5,853 nt of DNA from Pseudomonadota bacterium (GCA_029777935.1 JAKORH010000329.1:1-5853); one strand, 5' to 3'; positions 1 to 5,853 are shown, counted from the first letter of the stretch. Numbers and translations are program-made. Notes: generated by a model not told the origin, from the sequence alone.

Positions 1-769
1 GCGTGAGGAACATCTTCATCTGCTCGGGCGTGGTGTTCTGAGCTTCGTCGAGGATCACGAACGCCTGGTTCAGCGTCCGGCCACGCATGTAGGCGAGCGG
101 CGCGATCTCGATCGTCTGCTTTTCCAGCAGCCGCTGCGTTTTCTCGAATCCGAGCAGGTCGAACAGCGCGTCGTACAGCGGCCGCAGGTACGGGTCGACC
201 TTCTGCGCGAGGTCGCCGGGCAGGAAGCCGAGCCGCTCGCCGGCTTCGACCGCGGGGCGCGTCAGCACGATGCGCTTGACGACATCGCGCTCGAGCGCGT
301 CGACCGCGCAGGCGACCGCCAGATACGTCTTGCCGGTGCCGGCCGGGCCGATCGAGAAGCTGATGTCGTGCGCGAGGATCGCCTCGATGTACTCGCGCTG
401 GCGCGGGGTGCGGCCGTGCAGGTCGCGCCGGCGCGTATGAAGCTGCGGCGGCAGTTCGCCTTGGGGCTCCGCCAGCGGCTCGCGCGTGCGGCCGCCGCGC
501 ATCTCGACGAAGTAGAGCTGGATGTCGTCGACGCTGATCGGCCGCTGCGCGCGACCGACGAAATGGTCGAGCACGCCGATCGCCTGCTGTGCGGGCGCCG
601 GCGCGCCCTCGATGCGGAACTGGTGGCCGCGGCGGCGGATCGCGACATCCAGTTCGGTTTCGATCTGCCGCAGGTTGCTGTCGAGCGCGCCGGTCAGGTT
701 CGAAAGCTGCGAATTATCGATGTCGGCCGCCCAGGCCAGCACCTTCTTCGCGGCGGCGCGCTTGGCCAC
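1..769 (-). CDS. phoH: PhoH family ATPase (YbeZ/PhoL type), 3' end cut off by the window
   Basis: This is a PhoH-like P-loop ATPase of the YbeZ/PhoL group, a cytoplasmic protein linked to YbeY and to rRNA processing and ribosome maturation. The first 256 residues are present. The family is usually about 330-360 residues, so roughly the last quarter lies beyond the left edge. Residues 18-55 form the conserved N-terminal segment, including RRRGHQFRIEG. The Walker A motif GPAGTGKT is at 141-148, the family signature LTRPAVEAGERLGFLPGD is around 169-186, VDPYLRPLYDAL is at 191-202, and the Walker B motif VILDEAQNTT is at 238-247. I chose the GTG at 769-767, which begins one base after the miaB stop (TGA-C-GTG), an arrangement suited to translational coupling. 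No clear Shine-Dalgarno is visible. An in-frame GTG at 793-791 would add eight residues and overlap miaB. Family identity is secure; the exact start is not. Confidence 0.95.
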   Translation of the reverse strand, partial: MAKRAAAKKVLAWAADIDNSQLSNLTGALDSNLRQIETELDVAIRRRGHQFRIEGAPAPAQQAIGVLDHFVGRAQRPISVDDIQLYFVEMRGGRTREPLAEPQGELPPQLHTRRRDLHGRTPRQREYIEAILAHDISFSIGPAGTGKTYLAVACAVDALERDVVKRIVLTRPAVEAGERLGFLPGDLAQKVDPYLRPLYDALFDLLGFEKTQRLLEKQTIEIAPLAYMRGRTLNQAFVILDEAQNTTPEQMKMFLT

Positions 770-770
770 G

Positions 771-2117
771 TCAGGCGGCGATCGATGCGGCACGCACGAG
801 CGATTCGCCGCGCAGCGAGTGCGGCAGCGCGGCCGTGATGCGCACGTCGGCCATCTGCCCGACGAGCGAATCCGGGCCGGCGAAGTTGACGACGCGGTTG
901 TTCTCGGTGCGGCCCATCAGTTCGGCCGCATCCTTCTTCGACGGGCCTTCGACCAGGATGCGCTGCGTGGTTCCGACCATCGCCGCGCCGATGCGCTGCT
1001 GTTGCTCGTGGAGCAGAGCCTGCAGCCGCTGCAGCCGCGCGAGCTTGCTTGCCTCCGGCGTGTCATCGGGCAGCTCTGCGGCGGGCGTGCCCGGGCGCCG
1101 GCTGTAGACGAAGCTGAAGCTGGCGTCGAAGCCGACGTCGGCGACGAGCTTCAGCGTGCGCTCGAAATCGTCCTCGGTCTCGCCGGGGAAGCCGACGATG
1201 AAATCGGACGAGATCGAAATGCCCGGCCGCACCGCGCGCAGGCGGCGGATGATCGACTTGTACTCGAGCACTGTATAACCGCGCTTCATCGCCGCCAGTA
1301 CCCGATCCGATCCGGCCTGCACCGGCAGGTGCACATGACTCACGAGCTTCGGCAGCCGCGCGTAGGCGTCGATCAGCCGCTGCGCGAATTCCTTCGGGTG
1401 CGACGTGGTGTAGCGGATGCGCTCGATGCCGGGAATCTCGTGCAGGACCTCGAGCAGCAGCGCGAAGTCGGCCGTCCGCTCCTCGCCCATCCATCCCTGG
1501 TACGCATTCACGTTCTGGCCGAGCAGCGTGATCTCCTTCACGCCGTGGTCGGCGAGGTCCGCCACCTCCGTCAGCACGTCGTCGAACGGCCGCGACACTT
1601 CCTCGCCGCGCGTGTACGGCACCACGCAGAAGCTGCAGTACTTGCTGCAGCCTTCCATGATCGACACGAATGCCGAAGTGCCGGAGACAGCGGGCGGCGG
1701 CAGGTGATCGAACTTCTCGATTTCGGGAAAGCTCACGTCGACCTGCGGTGCTCCCGTGGCGCGGCGGCGCGCGATCAATTGCGGCAGGCGGTGCAACGTC
1801 TGCGGCCCGAACACGAGATCCACGTACGGTGCGCGCGCAACGATCGCCGCGCCTTCCTGGCTCGCCACGCAGCCGCCCACACCGATCAGGAGATCGGGCT
1901 TGCGTCGCTTCAGGTGCCTGACCCGGCCGAGGTCGGAGAACACCTTCTCCTGCGCCTTCTCGCGCACCGAGCAGGTGTTGAACAGGATGATGTCGGCGTC
2001 CTCGGGCCGGTCGGTGGGCTGGACGCCGTCGGCGGCGTCGAGCACGTCGGCCATCCTGGCCGAGTCGTACTCGTTCATCTGGCAGCCGAACGTGCGGATG
2101 TAGAGCTTCTTCGTCAT
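771..2117 (-). CDS. miaB: tRNA-2-methylthio-N6-dimethylallyladenosine synthase MiaB
   Basis: MiaB is a radical-SAM methylthiotransferase that converts i6A37 to ms2i6A37 in tRNAs reading UNN codons, in the cytoplasm. The 448-residue product has the usual family length and order. The N-terminal UPF0004 domain starts [11 protein letters not shown] and carries the three auxiliary-cluster cysteines C12, C49 (NTCSVRE) and C83 (GGCVA). The radical-SAM domain has the CxxxCxxC motif CSKYCSFC at 157-164, followed by [15 protein letters not shown] is at 198-206, HLPVQAGSD at 263-271, and [16 protein letters not shown] at 303-318. A TRAM domain occupies about 380-443. All catalytic cysteines are present. 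The ATG at 2117 gives the canonical [15 protein letters not shown] start, but no Shine-Dalgarno precedes it. The gene lies 43 bp after a small exported protein gene and one base before phoH, so it is probably in an operon with them. Confidence 0.98.
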   Translation of the reverse strand: MTKKLYIRTFGCQMNEYDSARMADVLDAADGVQPTDRPEDADIILFNTCSVREKAQEKVFSDLGRVRHLKRRKPDLLIGVGGCVASQEGAAIVARAPYVDLVFGPQTLHRLPQLIARRRATGAPQVDVSFPEIEKFDHLPPPAVSGTSAFVSIMEGCSKYCSFCVVPYTRGEEVSRPFDDVLTEVADLADHGVKEITLLGQNVNAYQGWMGEERTADFALLLEVLHEIPGIERIRYTTSHPKEFAQRLIDAYARLPKLVSHVHLPVQAGSDRVLAAMKRGYTVLEYKSIIRRLRAVRPGISISSDFIVGFPGETEDDFERTLKLVADVGFDASFSFVYSRRPGTPAAELPDDTPEASKLARLQRLQALLHEQQQRIGAAMVGTTQRILVEGPSKKDAAELMGRTENNRVVNFAGPDSLVGQMADVRITAALPHSLRGESLVRAASIAA

Positions 2118-2160
2118 CGGTCGCGGGGCCGGTTTAGAGCCGGGGGCGAGGAGAGAAATC

Positions 2161-2466
2161 CTATCGGCGCTGCGCTTCCTGCGGCGTCAGTACCCAGATC
2201 GTCCGCACTGCGCCCGTGCCGTCGAGCTGATAGCGCACCAGCGTGTCGGGTGCGATCTGGTTCGGCGTCACGGTCAGATTGTTCGCGTTCAGGATCCGCA
2301 CGCCGGGCGCCATCCGGTAGACCTTGCCGTCGATGCTGACTGCGCCCAGTTCGATTCCGGCGAGAGTGCCGCGCTTGGCATCCGGCGGGATCGTGCGCAG
2401 CGCGACCTGACCGGCGGCGCCGAAGCTGATACACAGCGCGATCACAGCAACGGTCCAGCGGGTCAT
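2161..2466 (-). CDS. small exported protein of unknown function
   Basis: This encodes 101 residues. The start [19 protein letters not shown] looks like a signal peptide: a positive N-terminus, a hydrophobic core at about 5-13, and small residues at 14-19 with likely cleavage near residue 19 or 20. The mature protein would be about 82 residues and periplasmic. It reads like a compact beta-rich fold, with [16 protein letters not shown] at 44-59, [18 protein letters not shown] at 76-93, and a polar end TPQEAQRR. The 'DGxxYRxxPGVRI' pattern resembles small PilY2-type or DUF5666-like proteins, but this is a weak impression and I assign no function. The ATG at 2466-2464 was chosen because the longer in-frame ORF from 2514 would start inside the tRNA gene and give a hydrophilic lead before the signal peptide. 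The ATG lies 15 nt past the tRNA CCA end, without a Shine-Dalgarno. It ends 43 bp before miaB. Confidence 0.72.
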   Translation of the reverse strand: MTRWTVAVIALCISFGAAGQVALRTIPPDAKRGTLAGIELGAVSIDGKVYRMAPGVRILNANNLTVTPNQIAPDTLVRYQLDGTGAVRTIWVLTPQEAQRR

Positions 2467-2481
2467 GGCGCAATGGAATTC

Positions 2482-2558
2482 TGGTGGCGGATCAGGGACT
2501 CGAACCCCGGACACAAGGATTATGATTCCTCTGCTCTAACCAGCTGAGCTAATCCGCC
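2482..2558 (-). tRNA. tRNA with anticodon CAU, probably elongator tRNA-Met
   Basis: A 77-nt cloverleaf with encoded CCA. The 7-bp acceptor stem pairs GGCGGAT with ATCCGCC. The D arm is GCTC/GAGC with a nine-base loop containing GG. The anticodon stem GAGGA/TCCTT has one G-U pair and encloses the loop ATCATAA, so the anticodon is CAU (T33 before it, A37 after it). The variable loop is GTGTC. The T arm CGGGG/CCCTG has one G-U pair and the loop TTCGAGT. The discriminator base is A73, followed by CCA at 2484-2482. It is not an initiator, since the first acceptor pair is a normal G-C and the anticodon stem lacks three G-C pairs. Elongator Met and lysidine-modified Ile2 (AUA) share this anticodon. 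The general sequence resembles betaproteobacterial tRNA-Met, but identity is not proven. Confidence 0.95.
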
Positions 2559-2607
2559 GTGTCTTGGCGGCCTGGCCCGTGCAGCGGCGAGGCCGGCGAG
2601 GCGCGGG

Positions 2608-2637
2608 ATTATTCTTCATTCCACGCGGCCGGGTCAA
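2608..2637 (-). promoter_or_regulatory. sigma70 promoter for the tRNA (and probably the genes after it)
   Basis: On the - strand a -35 hexamer TTGACC (2637-2632, five of six consensus bases) is followed after 18 bp by AATAAT (2613-2608, five of six). Transcription would start near 2601, giving about 43 nt of leader before the tRNA 5' end at 2558. The -35 begins one base after the sensor kinase stop codon, so the promoter is packed against the end of that gene. It is the best promoter match on this strand and suits a tRNA gene. This is a motif match only; the start site is inferred. Confidence 0.7.
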
Positions 2638-2638
2638 A

Positions 2639-4246
2639 TCAGCTCGCCAGTCGCAGAGTCGGCGGCGCGCCGGCGACGTGGTGGAATTCCACGCTAATCC
2701 GCGTGCCGGGTGCGTCGGGCGCTGCGCAGCTCGGGTTGACGCCGACGGCGAGCTGCGCGTCGTGCTGCTCGACGATTTCGCGCACGATCGCCAATCCCAG
2801 TCCGCTGCCGTCGACCTGCGTGCCGAGCACGCGATAGAAGCGCTCGAATACCAGCGTGCGCTCCGCCTCCGGGATGCCCGGGCCGGTGTCCTCGACCTCG
2901 AGCCGTACCGCTCCCGGGTGCGCTGCCACGCGCACCGTCGCCGTGCCGCCGCGCGGCGTGTAGCGCAGTGCGTTGTCGACCAGGTTCTTCAGCATCTCGC
3001 GCAGCGCGACCGGCACGCCGATGATGCGAGTCGCCGCCGCCGGCGGCTCCGGACCCTCGAAGCCGAGGTCGATCGCGCGCGCCAGCGCAAGCGGCACGAA
3101 ATCCTGCACCAGTTCGCGCGCCAGCTTCGCGAGATCGACGATCTCGAACGCGCCGAAGTCGGCGGCCTGATGCTCGGTGCGCGCCAGCGCCAGCAATTGG
3201 TCGATCAGGTGGGTAGCGCGCGCGCTCGACTCGGCGATCTGCCGCAGGCTGCGCTTCAGTTGCTGCGGATCGGTCTCGCGCAGCGCCAGTTCCGCCTGCG
3301 TGCGCAATCCCGCCAGCGGCGTCTTCATCTGGTGCGCGGCGTCGGCGAGAAAGCGCCGGTGGGTCTGCATCGAGCGCGTCAAGCGCTCGAGCAGTTCGTT
3401 GAAGGAGTTCACGAGCGGCCCCAGCTCCTCGGGTGCGGCCTTTGGATCGATCGGCGACAGGTCGTCCGGGCGGCGCGCTCGGATACGCTCCTGCAGCGCG
3501 GTGAGCGGGGACAGGCCTCGCGTCAGCGCGAACCACACCAGCGCCACCGCGACAGGAAGCACGATGAACTGCGGAATGATCACGCCCCGGATGATGTCGT
3601 TGGCCAGTTGCGTGCGGTCCTCGAGCGGTTCCGCCACCTGAACCAATGCCGGTTGACCTGCCGCGCTCGCAAACGCGACCCAGGTGTACGCCACACGCAC
3701 CTCGGTGCCGCGCATCTGGTCGAAGCGGAACTTGACCGCACCGGGCGCCGGTTTCTCGTCCTCCGGTGGCAACGGCAACTCGCGTTCGCCGGCGACCAGT
3801 TCGCCACGCCTGCCGAGTATCAGATAGCTGACCGATTCGCCCGACTCTCTGCGCAGCAGGTCGCGCGCCGGAATCGGCAGCTGCAGCGACACCTGGCCGC
3901 GGTTCTCGCGCACGTAATCGGCCAGCAGTTCGAGGTTTTCCGCCAGCGTGCGGTCGAACGGCGCGTTCGCGATCGACTGCGCGACGAGGTAGGTGATCGT
4001 TACGCTCATCGGCCATAGCAGCAGCAGCGGCGCGAGCATCCAGTCGAGGATCTCGCCGAACAGCGACGTCTGCTCGCCGCCGGGGCGCAGCGGGTTGATG
4101 AAGGGTGCCGGCGGCTGCGCCGGCGCGGCCGCCGCGCGCCGATGGCCCCGCAGCAGGAATGTGGCCATCGCCCGCAGCCCCGACCGCCGCGCAGTCAGAA
4201 CCGTGCTGCCGTGGTCGGCGGTGGCGCGGCGGTCATCGTCGGGCAT
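2639..4246 (-). CDS. sensor histidine kinase, TctE/QseC type
   Basis: A 535-residue inner-membrane sensor kinase, partner of the response regulator encoded 42 bp upstream. Domain order: an N-terminal cytoplasmic stretch of about 60 residues rich in Ala, Arg and Pro; transmembrane helix 1 at about 67-88 within SLFGEILDWMLAPLLLLWP, typical of the two-component sensor kinase N-terminal family; a periplasmic sensor region at about 89-218; transmembrane helix 2 at about 221-241; a HAMP-like linker at 242-295; the H box FLADAAHQMKTPLAGLRTQ with phospho-acceptor H305; the N box NLVDNALRYTP (N421, N425); G1 DTGPGIP at 453-459; the F box FERFYR at 467-472; and G2 GSGLGLAI at 480-487. All kinase boxes are intact. 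TctE relatives respond to tricarboxylates and QseC relatives to other signals, so the ligand cannot be read from the sequence. The ATG at 4246 has no obvious Shine-Dalgarno; Met27 (4168) is an alternative start. Confidence 0.92.
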   Translation of the reverse strand: MPDDDRRATADHGSTVLTARRSGLRAMATFLLRGHRRAAAAPAQPPAPFINPLRPGGEQTSLFGEILDWMLAPLLLLWPMSVTITYLVAQSIANAPFDRTLAENLELLADYVRENRGQVSLQLPIPARDLLRRESGESVSYLILGRRGELVAGERELPLPPEDEKPAPGAVKFRFDQMRGTEVRVAYTWVAFASAAGQPALVQVAEPLEDRTQLANDIIRGVIIPQFIVLPVAVALVWFALTRGLSPLTALQERIRARRPDDLSPIDPKAAPEELGPLVNSFNELLERLTRSMQTHRRFLADAAHQMKTPLAGLRTQAELALRETDPQQLKRSLRQIAESSARATHLIDQLLALARTEHQAADFGAFEIVDLAKLARELVQDFVPLALARAIDLGFEGPEPPAAATRIIGVPVALREMLKNLVDNALRYTPRGGTATVRVAAHPGAVRLEVEDTGPGIPEAERTLVFERFYRVLGTQVDGSGLGLAIVREIVEQHDAQLAVGVNPSCAAPDAPGTRISVEFHHVAGAPPTLRLAS

Positions 4247-4288
4247 GTCTGCGACTCTGCCGCCGCCGCAGCGCGTGGCGGCGCTGGA

Positions 4289-4999
4289 TCAGGCCGCGCG
4301 CGCGCCGTGACCGCCCGTATCGGCCACGTCGCTGCCGGGGCGTTCGAGGCAGTAGCCGAGTCCGCGCACGGTGACGATCCGGATCCCGCCGGGCTCGATC
4401 TTCTTGCGCAGCCGATGCACGTAGACCTCGATCGCGTTGCTGCTCACCTCTTCGCCCCACTCGCACAGGTGGTCGACCACCTGCTCCTTGCTGACGAGGC
4501 GGCCCGGGCGCGACAGCAGGATTTCCAGCAGGCCGAGCTCGCGCCCGGACAGTTCGAGCGGCCGGTCGTGCAGTGAGGCCACGCGGCCGACCTGATCGAA
4601 TGCAAGCGGTCCGTGGCGCAGCAAGGTCTGCACGCCGCCCATCGCACGCCGCAGCAGCGCGCGCGCGCGGGCCTCGAGTTCCGACAGCGCGAAGGGTTTG
4701 GCCATGTAGTCGTCGGCGCCGAGGTCGAGTCCCTTGACACGCTGCTCGACGCTGTCGGCAGCGGTCAGGATCAGCACCGGTGTCGCCGTCTGGCGCGCGC
4801 GCATCCGACGCAGCACTTCCAGCCCCGGCAGCCTGGGAAGCCCGAGATCGAGGATCAGCAGATCGAACGGCTGCGTCGACAGCGCCGTGTCGGCCGCGGC
4901 ACCGTCGCTCACTACGTCGACCGCATATCCGCCGGCGCGCAAGGAGCGCGACAGGCCGTCGGCCAGCACCGGATCGTCTTCGGCGATCAGAATTCGCAC
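4289..4999 (-). CDS. OmpR/PhoB-family response regulator, TctD/QseB type
   Basis: A 236-residue DNA-binding response regulator that acts on transcription after phosphotransfer from the kinase downstream. The receiver domain (about 1-115) starts MRILIAEDDPVLADGL, with acidic-pocket residues E7, D8 and D9, the phospho-acceptor D51 in LLILDLGLP, the switch T79 in VLILTAADS, and K101 in YMAKPF. The winged-helix domain (about 125-220) contains LSGRELGLLEILLSRPG, the recognition-helix region NAIEVYVHRLRKKI at 188-201, and the final hairpin VRGLGYCLE. A short disordered tail follows. The start codon is GTG (4999-4997), which gives the canonical receiver N-terminus; no Shine-Dalgarno sits at normal distance. 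It is divergent from recA and 42 bp ahead of the kinase gene, so the two form an operon. The symbol is left blank because orthology to tctD, qseB or pmrA cannot be settled by eye. Confidence 0.95.
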   Translation of the reverse strand: MRILIAEDDPVLADGLSRSLRAGGYAVDVVSDGAAADTALSTQPFDLLILDLGLPRLPGLEVLRRMRARQTATPVLILTAADSVEQRVKGLDLGADDYMAKPFALSELEARARALLRRAMGGVQTLLRHGPLAFDQVGRVASLHDRPLELSGRELGLLEILLSRPGRLVSKEQVVDHLCEWGEEVSSNAIEVYVHRLRKKIEPGGIRIVTVRGLGYCLERPGSDVADTGGHGARAA

Positions 5000-5011
5000 T
5001 TGATATGCTCG

Positions 5012-5030
5012 GATCGCCTGCGAGGCGATC
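5012..5030 (-). repeat. perfect inverted repeat in the response-regulator leader
   Basis: GATCGCCT, a three-base loop, then AGGCGATC: a perfect 8-bp stem with five G-C pairs. It lies between a purine-rich GGGAGGAAGAG (about 5039-5029 on the - strand, overlapping the stem by two bases) and the GTG start at 4999. In the transcript it would form a hairpin in the 5' leader. No U-run follows, so it is not a typical terminator. It could affect translation or be an operator for an autoregulating dimer; neither is demonstrated. Confidence 0.6.
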
Positions 5031-5049
5031 TCTTCCTCCCTCAGCGGCG

Positions 5050-5079
5050 AGTCTAGTGCCGGCGGATTGCCGGTCGCAA
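5050..5079 (-). promoter_or_regulatory. candidate promoter for the two-component operon
   Basis: On the - strand TTGCGA (5079-5074) is followed after 18 bp by TAGACT (5055-5050). Each hexamer matches four of six consensus bases. The start of transcription would fall near 5043, giving a leader of about 44 nt that contains the inverted repeat at 5012-5030. It is a moderate match in GC-rich sequence, so it is tentative. The core elements lie 27 bp or more from the nearest LexA box. Confidence 0.4.
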
Positions 5080-5095
5080 CCGGCCGCAGATCAGC

Positions 5096-5124
5096 TTGAC
5101 GCGGCTACTGAATGAATTTACAGT
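5096..5124 (+). promoter_or_regulatory. recA promoter
   Basis: TTGACG (5096-5101, five of six) is followed after exactly 17 bp by TACAGT (5119-5124, four of six), with the start expected near 5131. The stretch 5111-5138 is AT-rich compared with the rest of the window. The -10 hexamer lies inside the first LexA box and the expected start inside the second, which is how an SOS-repressed promoter should look. The leader to the recA ATG would be about 55 nt. Confidence 0.7.
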
Positions 5125-5125
5125 A
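5106..5125 (+). promoter_or_regulatory. LexA (SOS) box 1 of recA
   Basis: TACTG, ten bases, CAGTA: the CTG (5108-5110) and CAG (5121-5123) cores have the exact N10 spacing of the gamma/betaproteobacterial LexA operator, and all ten outer bases match the Escherichia coli consensus (16 of 20 overall by my count). It overlaps the recA -10 element and the spacer before it, so bound LexA would block RNA polymerase. Confidence 0.8.
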
Positions 5126-5136
5126 ATACTGTAAAT
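5116..5136 (+). repeat. perfect 21-bp palindrome joining the two LexA boxes
   Basis: Ten bases (5116-5125), a central A (5126), and their exact reverse complement (5127-5136). It is made of the right half of LexA box 1 and the left half of box 2, so it is probably a by-product of two abutting operators rather than a separate site. As DNA or RNA it could also form a short hairpin. Confidence 0.75.
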
Positions 5137-5146
5137 CTGTTCAGGT
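5127..5146 (+). promoter_or_regulatory. LexA (SOS) box 2 of recA
   Basis: TACTG (5127-5131), ten bases, CAG (5142-5144), then GT: again CTG-N10-CAG, with about 14 of 20 bases matching the E. coli consensus. The right half is weaker than in box 1. It covers the predicted transcription start and lies one base after box 1, with centres 21 bp apart. Confidence 0.75.
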
Positions 5147-5173
5147 GATGGACTCAGCGCCAGGCGGCGAAGA

Positions 5174-5179
5174 AGGGAG
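5174..5179 (+). promoter_or_regulatory. recA ribosome binding site
   Basis: AGGGAG lies within GAAGGGAGA, with six bases between its last G and the ATG at 5186. It is the only clear, well-spaced Shine-Dalgarno among the genes in this window, and it fixes the recA start at 5186 rather than the earlier out-of-frame ATG at 5148 or the in-frame GTG codons at about 5222-5227. Confidence 0.75.
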
Positions 5180-5185
5180 ACGGCG

Positions 5186-5853
5186 ATGGACGACGGACGG
5201 AGCGCGCTTTTGGGAGAAAAAGTGGTGGACAGCAAGGAGCGGCAGAAGGCCCTGGCGGCTGCGCTGGCGCAGATCGAAAAGCAGTTCGGCAAGGGCTCGA
5301 TCATGCGGCTGGCCGACGGCGAGGTGGCCGACGAGATCGACGTCGTGTCGACCGGATCGCTCGGGCTCGACATCGCGCTCGGCATCGGTGGACTGCCGCG
5401 CGGGCGCGTGGTCGAGATCTTCGGGCCCGAGTCGTCGGGCAAGACGACGCTGACGCTGCAGGTGATCGCCGAGATGCAGAAGATCGGCGGCACCTGCGCC
5501 TTCATCGACGCCGAGCACGCGCTCGACGTTCAATATGCGAGCAAGCTCGGCGTGAACCTGTCGGATCTGCTGATCTCGCAACCGGACACCGGCGAGCAGG
5601 CGCTCGAAATCGCCGACGCGCTGGTGCGGTCGGGCTCGGTCGACCTGATCGTGATCGATTCGGTGGCGGCGCTGACGCCGAAGGCCGAGATCGAGGGCGA
5701 AATGGGTGATTCGCTGCCGGGCCTGCAGGCGCGGCTGATGTCGCAGGCGCTGCGCAAGCTCACCGCCACGATCAAGCGCACCAACTGCCTGGTGATCTTC
5801 ATCAACCAGATCCGGATGAAGATCGGCGTGATGTTCGGCAACCCCGAGACCAC
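5186..5853 (+). CDS. recA: recombinase RecA, 3' end cut off by the window
   Basis: RecA forms nucleoprotein filaments on single-stranded DNA, drives strand exchange, and activates self-cleavage of LexA in the SOS response. The first 222 residues of about 345-350 are present. The N-terminal polymerisation helix carries [20 protein letters not shown] at 21-40. The Walker A motif GPESSGKT is at 80-87 (K86 corresponds to E. coli K72). The catalytic glutamate E110 lies in FIDAEHALD, Walker [10 protein letters not shown] is at 152-160, loop L1 EIEGEMGD is at 168-175, [10 protein letters not shown] is at 184-193, and loop L2 begins at [17 protein letters not shown] (206-222). All motifs are intact. 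The N-terminus is about 14 residues longer than in E. coli, with the lead [15 protein letters not shown]. Transcription is expected from a promoter covered by two LexA boxes. The gene is divergent from the two-component operon. Confidence 0.98.
   Translation, partial: MDDGRSALLGEKVVDSKERQKALAAALAQIEKQFGKGSIMRLADGEVADEIDVVSTGSLGLDIALGIGGLPRGRVVEIFGPESSGKTTLTLQVIAEMQKIGGTCAFIDAEHALDVQYASKLGVNLSDLLISQPDTGEQALEIADALVRSGSVDLIVIDSVAALTPKAEIEGEMGDSLPGLQARLMSQALRKLTATIKRTNCLVIFINQIRMKIGVMFGNPET

Noticed and set aside
2129..2143. CCGG-N7-CCGG inverted repeat between the exported protein gene and miaB
   Set aside because: Only a 4-bp stem with no T-run after it on the transcribed strand, so it does not support a terminator. 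Such repeats are common in GC-rich DNA.
522..2339. 605-codon open frame on the + strand
   Set aside because: It runs antisense to phoH, miaB and the exported protein gene, which all have clear conserved motifs. It is an Arg/Ala/His-rich frame of the kind GC-rich genes produce on the opposite strand, with no recognisable domain or start signal.
2467..2514. Longer N-terminus for the small exported protein, starting at 2514
   Set aside because: The extra 16 codons cover the 3' part of the tRNA gene and would place a hydrophilic stretch before an evident signal peptide. The ATG at 2466 is the sensible start.
2585..2602. Tandem 9-bp direct repeat (CGGCGAGGC twice) in the tRNA leader
   Set aside because: Two copies of a short GC-rich unit are easily expected by chance here, and no function is suggested by position.
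2564..4018. 484-codon open frame on the + strand
   Set aside because: It is the antisense shadow of the sensor kinase and starts just past the tRNA. It is Arg/Gln-rich, with no domain or ribosome binding site.
5145..5453. 102-codon open frame starting GTGATG in the recA leader, overlapping recA
   Set aside because: It is out of frame with RecA, Arg/Trp/Ser-rich, has no Shine-Dalgarno, and would start about 14 nt after the predicted transcription start. It is a shadow of recA.
5053..5505. 150-codon open frame on the - strand opposite recA
   Set aside because: It is antisense to the conserved RecA core and extends through the promoter region. It has no supporting motif.

Overview
The window is a GC-rich chromosomal stretch with housekeeping gene content. 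It most likely comes from a betaproteobacterium, probably Burkholderiales or a relative. The basis is the family resemblance of RecA, MiaB, PhoH and a TctE-type sensor kinase, plus gamma/beta-type LexA boxes (CTG-N10-CAG) before recA. I cannot place it to genus. I see no phage, transposon, CRISPR or plasmid sequence and no undescribed system. The most interesting material is regulatory.

Layout, right to left. recA (from 5186, + strand, running off the right edge) is divergent from a two-component system on the - strand: an OmpR/TctD-type response regulator (4289-4999) and a TctE/QseC-type sensor kinase (2639-4246). The 186-bp divergent region (5000-5185) holds a recA promoter covered by two tandem LexA boxes, a candidate promoter for the regulator, and a perfect hairpin in the regulator leader. 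Directly after the kinase stop codon, a strong-looking sigma70 promoter faces a tRNA with anticodon CAU (2482-2558, - strand). Fifteen bases past the tRNA CCA end lies a small exported protein gene (2161-2466). It is followed by miaB (771-2117) and, one base after the miaB stop, by the start of a PhoH-family ATPase gene (1-769, running off the left edge).

The - strand genes tRNA, small exported protein, miaB and phoH are closely packed, with no terminator visible between them, and could be one transcription unit. MiaB modifies A37 of tRNAs reading UNN codons, and PhoH/YbeZ works with YbeY in rRNA and ribosome quality pathways, so this half is an RNA-maturation cluster. The right half combines the SOS recombinase with an envelope-signal two-component system that is probably independent of it.
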